NCBI RefSeq assembly: GCF_014529535.1
Contig: NC_050738.1
Location: 3,480,588 to 3,544,587 of the forward strand
Reading direction: 5' to 3'
Length of the DNA stretch: 64,000 nt
From: Bradysia coprophila
Lineage: Eukaryota > Arthropoda > Insecta > Diptera > Sciaridae
Shown here: in pieces, positions 34,514 to 44,660 of the stretch
Position numbering within the stretch: position 1 is the stretch's first letter
How the letters are laid out: every line of letters begins with the position of its first letter
Notes under the pieces: generated by a model
What the model was told of the DNA's origin: nothing
Seen by the model: the letters and a program-made list of their open reading frames with translations, nothing else
The model's database searches: none
Position numbers and translations under genes: made by a program

Positions 34514-35568
34514 TTTTCTAATCCAAGAATGTCCAAACTATGTAAACACTGTATAATCTGAATATGGTGCTATTGTAGTTTTGAGTATAAACTCGTACAT
34601 GCTCTATTGGTGGTAATTGGTCTGGTGAAGGTCTCTGTTATTTTAATTGTTCTCAATGGAAAAATTCATTTAATTTGTAATGTAAATAAAATTAAAATTG
34701 AAAAATCGATGATATTAAATAATTGACACTTTTAATTAGATCGAAGAAAAAAGAAATTCTTTGACTACACGCAAAAAAAAATTGAGAAAAATACTTTACA
34801 CTCACAAAACCATGAAAACACTGAATATCACGCGTCAAAAGTTATCGGAAACCACACTTTTTTAGTTCTCTCTCAGCAGACCTTGCAAACAGGTCTAGGG
34901 ATTCAGACGATGTTTTGCTTAATGGTGGAGTTTGTTTATGTTATTCGTCAAAGAGAGAAAGTGTGATGCACATCGAACGATCAACTCGTTCGGCTTTGTA
35001 TCGCGTATTTTCGGTTTCGTCTTTATTCTTATTCTTCTTCTATACATTTAAGTTTAACCTTGAACGATGTGTAATGTGATAAAAATGCTTTGTATTTGGT
35101 TTTGTTGTTTGTGTATTTCATGGTGTGACGAGTATAAAATTTTGTGCATCACAGGATTGAAACCACTCAATCATAGTATGTGTGTGAATTCGTATCACAC
35201 GAGAATTATTTTTGCATACGTATGTATGTGTCGTCGAGACGAAGTCGATTCAATGTACGTGTGAATTCGTATACCGAGAGAATAATTTTTGCATGAGTAT
35301 CTATGTTTCGTCGAGACGAAAGCGAGGTTTCGTGGTTTCAATGCAAGTGATGCAAATAACTATATTAGGAAAAATGGTTACATTTTCAAAGCATTGAGAA
35401 CAAGAAGCAAAGTATCGAGTTGACAAATCTGGCATTTTATATTGATAATCTGACAAACAGGTATTTTAGTGAGTTTTTTTTTCGATAATACAATGAATTC
35501 TTCAACAATTAAAAATTGATGGGCAGTGCCCATTGGGCACATAATACATACAATAACCAAATTACCGT

Positions 35569-35766
35569 ACAGATAAAGGCAGTGAAATTTCAGCATGAAT
35601 TTGATTCAACTGTTTTTCAGCTGATCCACAAAAAATTTGTTTATACCCCTACCACGCACACGTTCGTGTAGCAGCTTCAAAAACAGTTTGGATTGTGTTT
35701 CTGGTTTGGATCAGTTGAAAAGCAGCTGAAGCATATCCATGCTGGAATTTCAATGCCTCTGACTGT
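35569..35766. mobile_element. MITE family A, copy 5
   Basis: Ends ACAGATAAAGGCAGTGAAAT and TTTCAATGCCTCTGACTGT. Slightly more diverged than the 32008 copy, with the same CAGCATGAATTTGATTCAAC/CAGCTGAAGCATATCCATGC internal pairing. Confidence 0.75.
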
Positions 35767-35842
35767 ATCACTGATGAAATAAATTCTTGAATTTACTTTA
35801 AAAAGGAAGTTGTGAAGATTGAACGAAAACTAATTAAGGAGT

Positions 35843-36362
35843 GTTGTCCAGGTAGCTCAATCGGTAGAGCATAGGACTCATACCCAAGAGGTCCCGGGTT
35901 CGACTCCCGGTGCAAAAATGCTTGCCTGGTTTTATTCTAATCACTTGATGATTAAGCACTCGCTATTAGTTATCTAATGGCTGTACGACCGTAACAAAGT
36001 CGCAAATTTCAAAGAAATCCAATATTCGATTTCTTCGCAACAATCACGCCATATTGACATAATGTCAATGACACAATATACAACAGACTGTAGGATAAGC
36101 GCCATCTATGATCGACTAGTCGCTCATTGGGAAAATGCATGAGTCATTAGTGATGGTTGTGGTCTTCGCATACTACTCGTGGCTTAGAGAATTCACAACG
36201 TATGGGACGTTTACACGGTCGATTTGTGAGCTATCTGAGTCCGAAGAGATATGATGAAAAATCACAATTCATATGATCAAGTGACTTGTGCAATAGCACA
36301 ACAGGCCCACTAGAGGCTTAGGTGCTGGGCTAACCCCCTTCCCATCTAATCCAATCCAATCC
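35843..36362 (+). mobile_element. tRNA-derived SINE with target-site duplication
   Basis: A 520 bp element flanked by the direct repeat AAGGAGT (35836-35842 and 36363-36369). The 5' end is tRNA-like: box A TAGCTCAATCGG at 35853, box B GGTTCGACTCC at 35897-35907, a good T-stem (CCGGG/CCCGG) and D-stem (GCTC/GAGC), and CAT where an anticodon would be. The acceptor arms do not pair, so it is not a working tRNA. The 3' end is a short tandem repeat of AATCC. No ORF. It would have been transcribed by RNA polymerase III and moved by a LINE's enzymes. Confidence 0.8.
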
Positions 36363-36469
36363 AAGGAGTTCTTTTGAAACCGGTGACCTTAAACTTCCAA
36401 TGAGACCATAGTCGTCCATGTCCTACTCTGTAGAATTGATGATGTACTACTAAACGCGATTTTTCTTGT

Positions 36470-36817
36470 GTACTTGTCTCGTAAATACATATGTTCTATT
36501 GTAAAGGGATTACAGATTTTTTTCAGTGTATTCAATACTGTGCTAGTCTATGTAGGAGAAAAATTAATTCAATCTAGCCTTTTCCGAGGACATGATTTAT
36601 TCTGTTTCTGAATTCTGTGAAATCAACGAACTTCACTAAATTCGTCAATTGAAAATTGTAGCTCAACGTGAATAACAGAGAAAGAGACACTTTTTTTGTC
36701 AATAGCTACTGGTTGGCTTTAGTGAGTGCATAAGTATCTTTTGGATGTGTTCGGACTAGATTTATTGTAATCGATATCTTTTCCACTTAAATACAAAGTT
36801 CTTCACGATAATATAAT
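36470..36817 (+). promoter_or_regulatory. Shared 5' flank of receptor gene 3
   Basis: Carries the same blocks as the gene 2 flank: 'TGTAAAGGGATTACAGATTT', 'CAATCTAGCCTTTTCC', 'TTCTGTGAAATCAACG' and 'ATAATATAATATGAGAC' around the start codon. No core promoter element can be named with confidence. Confidence 0.5.
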
Positions 36818-38602
36818 ATGAGACGCGAGACTTCTATCGTCATTTTAAGCTTTCTGTTCAGAGCCCATTCTCACCATCAAGAGAGAAGTCTGGTTAAAGG
36901 ATTGAATGATTTTTTTGACTTTGATCACAATATTTTCCTATTGAAATCCACAATTTATCATCATCGCTTCATTTGCGCTGCATCGAAAACCGACGCTAGC
37001 GATGGCAAGTATGTACCTCAGACGATTTTGAGTCCTTACACGTCACGACCACTGACATTGAACATTATAACCAGCAAAAATACATTTTTGATTGTTGCTG
37101 TCGATAGATCAAACTTTCTAACAAATTGGCAATTTTTAACTGCGATCGAACGGATTCGAGAATTGCAGCTCAACATAAAAATTGGAATTTTCTTCGCACA
37201 TCCAATCGCAAGTCCACAAGTGGTAGAACAGTTATTTCGATGGAGTAAGCGCGTTCAAATCTTGAACATTTTCATCGCATTTTATTTATCCGATGCGAAT
37301 GGGACCATTTCAGAGCCGTTGCTAAATGTTTTCAAATATAATCCGTTTGGAGAAAACATAATGATTAATATGACAGGAAGTGCGTCTCCCGAGAACTTGT
37401 TTCCGGACAAGGTGCCAAATTTTCAACAACATCCAATTCGATTCATTAAGATTTATGAGGTAGACACTCAATTACAAGATACCATATTTTGGCGAACTGT
37501 AGTTCGGAAATTGAATGGAACAATGGTGCTAACCAATATGAATATGTATGAAAGAGATAGGTCAACAGACGATATACTGCCGTATGAGTTAATTCTAACC
37601 GATTCTAAATTTACGATGTATCCGCATAAAATAGCCCATTCAGTGATTATGGTTCCTCATGCTCTACCAATGACGGGATTCATGGCTGTATTGAAAAATT
37701 TAACGAGTAAAAATCTCTTCGGCTACACTTTCATCGTCATTTTTGTCGCATGTCTCGTACTTGTCGTCTCAAGGCACTTGCAAAAAAGTCGAATTTCACT
37801 GTTTCAGTCGGTTGCTGATGTTCTAAATCTTATAATGCACGACAATACACGAATCAAATATCAGCAGCTGCTTGCCGCAGACGTTTGGATTGTTGTGCCT
37901 TTAACCTTCGTAGGATTTGTGGTAGTAAATGATATTTCGTCAATCTATCTCAGTCATGCTACCTTGCCACTTCATCAAAATCAAATAAACACTTTTGACG
38001 ATCTATATGAATCGTCAATAGCTCTACTGAATGACGGAAGTAATTCGGAATTTTTCATAGAAATATTGGAAAGCTTATCACCGCATAGTGGATGGCGGAA
38101 AAAAGTGCAAGACCTTAACATTCGAAAAATAAACAAGGAAGCAATGTCATTTAACACCTCCATAGCATATCTCTCGTTATATCCGGAAGGCAAATTAATA
38201 TTGGAAGTACAGAGGCTTTTAGATTTGGAAGCATATCACATGATATCCGAACCGTATATTGTCAAAATCTTGTACGCATACGGTTCGATCGAAAAGTTTG
38301 TCTACAATGAGTACTTGAATGCATTGCTGCACTATTTTCAAAGTGGAGGACTCATTGATAAATGGTACGAAGATAAACACCGAGAAGCGATACAATTTGT
38401 CCTCAAACTACATGAAAATCGTCAGGTTAAACGTAATACGGATTCAGAACCGGTTATACCGACTGTCGTTTGGTGTGGCTGGATTGCAAGTCTAGTTGTA
38501 TTTATATGCGAACTAATCTGGCAAAAATACCAACTGCAAAAAATCGTCGAAAAACTAAGGGAGAACCCTAAGGTAAACAGAGGTAATCAAGTTGAAGAGT
38601 GA
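36818..38602 (+). CDS. Divergent ionotropic-receptor-like gene 3 (intronless)
   Basis: 594 residues. Signal peptide MRRETSIVILSFLFRAHS, then the conserved QERSLVKGLNDFFDFDH. Three membrane segments correspond to those of genes 1 and 2: FGYTFIVIFVACLVLVVS, WIVVPLTFVGFVVVNDISSI and WIASLVVFICELIWQKY. Central sequence matches gene 1 more closely in places (NLTSKNLFGYTFI, LLAADV) and gene 2 in others (the FYLSDANGTI insert), a mosaic pattern. The C-terminal tail PKVNRGNQVEE is unique; a possible splice donor (CCTAAG|gtaaac, about 38572) lies in it. Intact frame. Function as for the paralogs: family-level inference of a ligand-gated cation channel subunit in chemosensory neurons. Confidence 0.85.
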   Translation: MRRETSIVILSFLFRAHSHHQERSLVKGLNDFFDFDHNIFLLKSTIYHHRFICAASKTDASDGKYVPQTILSPYTSRPLTLNIITSKNTFLIVAVDRSNFLTNWQFLTAIERIRELQLNIKIGIFFAHPIASPQVVEQLFRWSKRVQILNIFIAFYLSDANGTISEPLLNVFKYNPFGENIMINMTGSASPENLFPDKVPNFQQHPIRFIKIYEVDTQLQDTIFWRTVVRKLNGTMVLTNMNMYERDRSTDDILPYELILTDSKFTMYPHKIAHSVIMVPHALPMTGFMAVLKNLTSKNLFGYTFIVIFVACLVLVVSRHLQKSRISLFQSVADVLNLIMHDNTRIKYQQLLAADVWIVVPLTFVGFVVVNDISSIYLSHATLPLHQNQINTFDDLYESSIALLNDGSNSEFFIEILESLSPHSGWRKKVQDLNIRKINKEAMSFNTSIAYLSLYPEGKLILEVQRLLDLEAYHMISEPYIVKILYAYGSIEKFVYNEYLNALLHYFQSGGLIDKWYEDKHREAIQFVLKLHENRQVKRNTDSEPVIPTVVWCGWIASLVVFICELIWQKYQLQKIVEKLRENPKVNRGNQVEE

Positions 38603-41600
38603 TTCTAATCTAGTGGAAGTAGCAATCGGAATGAGCTGACATATTTTAGCTTAGCATTCCGTGTGTTAGCAACTGTTTTTTGACTGCAAAGTTGCCAACT
38701 TTTGAGTGATGATTGAATTGTGGGATTGGTTCATGTCTTTTCCATCTGCGTCAAATGTTATTGCATAATCAAAAACTCTTTATAGTGTTTGATACAAAAT
38801 CTTTTACTTCATTAGATTTAGCACCTATTTTTCCATATCAAAGAAAGGCATCTCTTATTTCGCACATCGTTTCAGATCATCCTTTCTGAAAGGTTTTAGG
38901 TCAAGATGTACTATGTATTAATGATTAACGATTACAATAAAGTTTTTCTCTAAGTTTCCAATTTATTTTATAACGAAGCGCCAAAATATTATAAAAAGAC
39001 TATTTTCAGGCGCCAGCAAATAGCCTAAATTTTATAAATTCACTTTGGCAGATCTTTTACTTTCCATTTTTGTTTGATTTTATGAAAATTACATTTTCAC
39101 TCGTCGATATACACGTAAATACGTAAAATAGTCTGATTATTAGTTATTTACATAACAAGGGATAAAAAATTGAAAAGTAGAGCTTTCATGTGAATTTTGT
39201 TTATGCGAGGCGACGCCGAGCTCACTAAGCACACGAAAAGGAGACTTTTCACTTTTATCTCTGTTATGTAAAGGATTTTACATGCCACATGCGTCGAAAA
39301 CCGTACTTTTCATGTTTCAAGCACTACTTTCGACGTCCTCAGCATGTAAATCCATTACATAACTCGAAATAAAAATAAAAAGTCTAGTTTTGGTGTGTTT
39401 ATTGACATCGGCTACGCCTCGGATCAACAAAATTCACACGAAAACTCTACTTTTCATCTTTTTATCCCTAGTTATGTAATAGTATTTTACATGACTAGGG
39501 ATAAAAAGATGAAAAGTAGAGTTTTCGTGTGAATTTTGTTGATCTAAGGCGAAGCCGAGGTCAATAAACACACGAAAACGAGACTTTTCATTTTTATACC
39601 GAGTTATGTAATCGATTTCTCATGCTGAGGGCGTCGAAAGTAGTGCTTGAAACATGAAAAGTACGGTTTTCGACGCATATACTATTACGTGCTTTTGAAA
39701 CCGAAATCAATTTTATTGTTTTCCCTAGGTGTGTAATAAGCCACTTTCGACACTAGGGAAAACAAAAACATGTAAAACTCATGTTTCGGTGAGTATTCTA
39801 ATTTCCACAATGGAAATTTATTCCAAAGAAGCAAAGTTTTCTGAATTTTTCCATTAACATATTTGTTCCACCTACAATTTTCCACTTTTCGTTGAATCCT
39901 TAAAAACAACAAAAACCAATGAACCATATGGTGAAAAGTTAAAATATACGCCGTTTCACCCCTTTTACCGCCTCTTTAACATAATGCCTTCATACGTTCA
40001 GACTCCGACGCAAATATTTTATATACAACCTGTTGGTAATCGAAACCAATTACTAGCCATCATACAAAGATGTTTCTTGAGCAATCACAAACACATTTTC
40101 CTGTCTCTTACGGTTGTAACAAACGACCGAAAATTAATTTTCCCTTTTCTGTTATTTGTTCAGTGTATTTTCGAACAATCGGTTGTCTGCGTAAATAAAG
40201 TAAAATGAAAAAATTTATGGCCTCTGGCAATCACAATTGGATGAAGCTTATGTGTCCCGAACTCCTAGAAAAACATTTTCCAATTTCGGTTTTGTTTGTT
40301 CTTCTGGAGTTCGGATTTTATTAATAAAATATATTTTCCTTAATTAAACACTCCGGCTTCACCATGTTATTGATCTCTCCGTGGTAAATGCTATTTAGTG
40401 CTGTTTTTGCTCATCCATCACCATTAAGTCAAATGATAACAAAATCAATAAAATTGCAATTACCTTTATTATTATCGGCTGTGTTTGAAGCTTTGCTATT
40501 AATTAGAACAGATGTCGGAATACAATTCACAAATACTGCCGACACAAGAATCGTCGCAATTATCACATTTCTATCGACGTATTTACCCATTCTTATCGTT
40601 TTAGATCAATTCCGTTTCAGAATCAAAATTTTCTTTTCTATTATTTGCAACAAAAAAAAACTTTCAATTTTCTTTATGAAATTTTGTCAATCACTACACC
40701 CACATACGGTTTATGGATCGTATTTTTGATGTTTTGCGTGTCAACTAACTGTTGGACATCGTTCAACTAATATGCTTGCAGCAAATGTTGTTGGTAATAA
40801 ATTAGAAAAGGTGGTTGATATTTGCACGAAACATCAGGGGAAAATCTGTTATACAACCCGAAGACTAGTCGTAACGCTAGAAAATCATTTTACGCATGAT
40901 CGATATTTTCACCTCCTTGAACTTGATGGAAAAATTGCTCTTTCATGCTTTCTGACACTACATACACGCACCGCATTTCTCTGCTTAATCTTATACATGT
41001 ACTGTATGTACAGCAAACATTACACTAATATGAAATTATTGAGTCATTTATTCCCTTTTTCGAGTACTAAGTCTTTTTAATCAACTGAAACAATTATTAT
41101 CATTTATCAAGGGATAAAAAGTTGAAGAACTAAAGTGTGTAATTTTTGCTGAGCCAAGGCGACACCAAGGTCGATAATCTCAAATCTACGTGGAAAAGTT
41201 ATACCTTTCATTTTTTGTAGTTGCTCGTAGTTACTACAAAAAAGAAATCCCTAAGGTTGTAAGTAGAAGTTACCTTGTTTCACATAAAAATCCATTACAC
41301 CACGGACGGTAGGAGATGTGAAGCAATAATGAAAAAATACGTTTATCTACTGGATATCACCCACAACAAGACCAAGAGGCAGACCACCTGAGAGGTGGAC
41401 AAATCAAGAGAATAGCGGTTAAGAATTGGACCATTCGAAATAGAAGGAGATAGGGGAGCCTATATCCAACAGTGACGGAAAAAGAAGATGAACAAGACGA
41501 TGGGATGGTTAGTTTGACTGAGGGGTAGTTACTTTAATCGCAACAGAGCACTGAGGTTATCCTTTGTTCGACTTATTGTGCTTTTCCTCAACCATTACTC

Positions 41601-43379
41601 GTCTATCTATGGGAGAAATATTGTAAATGGATCTGTGGGTATTTGGTTACCTAAAGCATCCTCTCAAATAATAGTTGTTTACGTATCTGTTATGGACGGT
41701 AGATTTCAGGTAATTTTGTGAGTTGTAGCTCGAACGAAGCTTCGCTCTGGACGCAAACATTTCTTTTGTTGGAATTTCGTTAGCACATTTTCCCGGATCT
41801 ATTTAAACTTTGAGAAAAAGTTCATATCCTCCAGTGGAGGATTCCTCCACCCAAAAAAAGAAAATTCAGACAATAAAATGTAAAATTCTTCGGAAAGATG
41901 GAATATACTTCATTAATGTATATGATACATGGACAATGTCTTCTATACTTGGAACACGTTGAAAACGTTGTTACGTATTTCGATTGTCAGATTTGAATAT
42001 TCATGTGTTATACGTATTGTGGTGACACCCGTGGAATATGAATATCTTACTAGCGGGACGGAAGCTAAACGCACATCAAGTATGTTAAACGTATATAGTG
42101 GATGCTGGTCTCAGATATTGAATTTGGATCATATTTATATTTCTTAACACGAAGAAGATAAATGACAAAAAAATATTTTAGTAAATTAGAAAAATTCTCG
42201 TCAAAATACTTTCATTTTTTATTAAGTAATTTCATTTTGATAATAAGTGTCCATAACTATGTTGCCATCAAGTAGTAGCTAATTACGCCTGCTTTATGAA
42301 CTTAAATTCAATTCTGTTAAAAAACGACATATCACCATTATTGTGCTACGTTATAACGTGCTCTGCGTAACTTATACGCCACACACGTTTATGGCTTTCA
42401 AAGTACACTTCAACAATACGAAATGTCCACCAACACTACTGTACTGCTACATTAGAAAGATCGTTGGCTCATGATTGAGAGGTCCCCGGTTCAATTCCGA
42501 AAGAAGTCAATTTGTAATTTAAAGCATTTGTTACCAATAGCTGCTAAAATACATAATAACTACTATACTATAAGTTGCTAATATGGTGTCTACCGTAGAT
42601 GAATTCAATAAAATTCATATTTTTAAATCTCTGTCAAAGCGAAATACGTCTCCCACGTATTATATTCGAGCCCCCGCTGTATGACTACCTTACCACACTT
42701 TTTAACAGGAGGCACGAATGATATACACATAGCACGTAAGAAATTTCGCTCAGTGTTTGGTGAATGTTTGGTGTCAATTAAACAAATTTCATTGTTTCTA
42801 ATGACAACTTGTGATTGATTGATCGATCGATTTTTTTCGCTGCAAATGATTTTTTTCACGATAGAATCTGTTAAATGCTGATTTAAGTTCATTTTCCCGT
42901 GTCTCACTCCAACCGCAACAGCGGTTTGAATTTCCCGACTAACGATGGTCGATGAGGAAAACATTGTAACATCATAAATTCTCATCACGTAACATTTCTC
43001 AGGGTTGAAATACAGCCGATTATCGTCACACCATTTCCGTACATTTTAAATAATATATTTTGTACGAAAAATTAAGCCATTTTCCAGATTCATCTCCCAT
43101 GATTGAAAATAGGGACACTGGAATGACATTATTTCAAAACAAATGGAGTGTTGCGTTCTCTGTGCAAATGAAAAGAATTAGCGCATCTCGAAAATGGATA
43201 ACAGATGAATGTAGCAAATGAACCATTTAATGGCGTGTACATTAGCAAAATACTAATGTCATATTGGCACAAGCATTACAACCGAGCTATTAAAAATGCA
43301 TTAAACTACAATGGGCCTTAATAATGTGACTGGCTGACTATTCCAATTAGAACTATTTCGCCACTAACTTCCCTGCAAA
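38603..43379. other. Intergenic: palindromic array and AT-rich DNA
   Basis: Contains an R1 fragment (about 38770-38885), a palindromic cluster (39150-39676), a decayed relative of that cluster (about 41104-41290), an R2 fragment (about 41690-41760), and a tRNA-like box B (GGTTCAATTCC, about 42488-42498) that may be a SINE remnant. Plus-strand frames at 40388-40729 and 40772-41080 and a minus-strand 121-codon frame at 42623-42988 show no domain, signal or splice partner I can support. No gene called. Confidence 0.55.
39150..39676. repeat. Palindromic array: 188 bp inverted arms plus a third partial copy
   Basis: 39291-39478 pairs with 39489-39676 (ends GCGTCGAAAACCGTACTTTT and AAAAGTACGGTTTTCGACGC). 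A third, partial copy in the same orientation as the right arm lies at 39150-39290. The repeated unit includes 'AGGGATAAAAAGATGAAAAG', 'GTGTGAATTTTGTTGATC' and 'GGCGAAGCCGAGG'. No ORF. Could be a composite of nested MITEs. Confidence 0.75.
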
Positions 43380-44291
43380 ATGGTTGTTAAAAAGTGTATT
43401 CTGATTTTAAAACTTCTAGCTTTGGGATCGGATACAATAGCAAAGGTGATGATTTGATGATTTATTTCTCATTATACTCCGGGAACTCTTCGCGGATTGA
43501 ACAATTACAAAAGAGGACATTTAGCGTTAAAGAGGAGGACGAAAAGAACTATCTTTTACAATCAATTCGACTAAGAAAAACTGTCAAAAGAACGAGACTT
43601 CGTAAAATACAATTTCTAGCGAGAATAAAATTGGAATAATGATTATTGTTTACCCAAGGAACTGTGGAGTCTCACTGTAATCGGAATGACTTGTCAAATA
43701 TTGGATCCAACCATTGTCGCTAATTTTACTTGTCGGTCAAAAAACTTGAACCACACCACGAACATTAAGTCTTACGAAACTATATACCAGCCTGGTGTTA
43801 TATTAAATGATTACCACGTAAGCGAGTCATAATTCATCAGTTCAAAAGCTACAGAAATTCGGCCCAATAATTTCAGATAAAGGTGCAAGTATACCGAAAA
43901 TTTGCAACGTCCTATCGGCCATTTTTGGTAACTCTCGATCAGGACTGGTGTGCCTTATTAAACGATGAAAACTCAGTACTATTCCACGTGTTAAACATTA
44001 AATACCGGCGAAAATTCGGAAATGCATACGATCCCTGTCCGATGACGGTTCGGTAAATGCATCTTCAATCGATCACTTGAATTATAGACTTTCTCTATGA
44101 AATGACAGGGAAGACGATATCAAGAAGCATATGTTACGGAATACGAAACATTTCCTGATATACTACCGGATGGTGAATATCGGTTGGAAGCTATCGCGTA
44201 TTCTGTAATTAGAGGAAGAAAGAGAAATCTACTTCGTGTCGTTACAATGGGAGTCATAAGTCCGAAAACAGCAGAACAATGGAGAAAATAG
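43380..44291 (+). CDS. Secreted DUF1091-family protein, four exons
   Basis: Exons by eye: 43380-43445, 43659-43817, 43877-44047 and 44109-44291; all junctions are phase 0 and the product is 192 residues, near the family's usual length of about 180. Exon 1 encodes a signal peptide (MVVKKCILILKLLALGSDT). Family hallmarks follow: TCQILDPTIVANFTC, then YRKFATSYRPFLVTLDQDWC, NAYDPCPM and near the end FPDILPDGEYRLEAIAYSVI. For intron 3 an alternative donor (44053, gtaaat) with acceptor before 44114 is equally open and changes only one or two residues. DUF1091 proteins are abundant in flies, adopt an ML/GM2-activator-like lipid-binding fold by prediction, and some are expressed in taste organs. Ligand unknown. 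The gene lies 4.8 kb from the receptor array. Confidence 0.8.
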
Positions 44292-44660
44292 AAAAAAAAC
44301 TGGAGAAAGTATAGGGTTTCATATATTCTGCTAAATAAATTTTTGAAAAAACCTCACTCAGGCTTCTTTTGTCGACTTTCGAAGAATTTTTTTTTCACTC
44401 TTAACTCGATACCTCGATATTAAGCCGAGTATACACTTGGTCGTATATAAACAGTCTGAAAAAGAAGAATAAAGTATTTTAGTTCCTTTCGTGCGAACGT
44501 CAGGATAAGGATTAAATTTCTTTGTGTTCCGATGACACTGATAAATTGAATTGAAAATATTGTTCAATGCAAAGCACTGAAGATTCGTACAATAATCTCG
44601 CAGATCAGAGAGAAAGAACACCCTATTCTGAACGAATTAATTTAGACGTCAATGTCATCT

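Larger units (their letters stand above)
34514..36469. other. Between receptor genes 2 and 3: unit backbone plus insertions
   Basis: Backbone about 34590-34790 and 35365-35480 matches the gene 1-gene 2 spacer. Between them an insert of about 570 bp holds two diverged copies of an 80 bp unit ('GTGTGAATTCGTAT', 'AATTATTTTTGCAT', 'TCGTCGAGACGAA') near 35180-35330. MITE A copy 5 (35569-35766) and a tRNA-derived SINE (35843-36362) follow. No supported exon. Confidence 0.6.

Noticed and set aside
35843-35918. Functional tRNA-Met gene
   Set aside because: Acceptor stem does not pair and the anticodon stem is poor; target duplication and tail show it is the head of a SINE.
40388-41080. Two consecutive plus-strand frames of about 100 codons
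   Set aside because: They look like membrane-type sequence because of T-rich DNA; no receptor motif or splice chain links them.
42623-42988. 121-codon minus-strand frame
   Set aside because: Not recognised, no plausible regulatory or splice context; could be real but cannot be supported.
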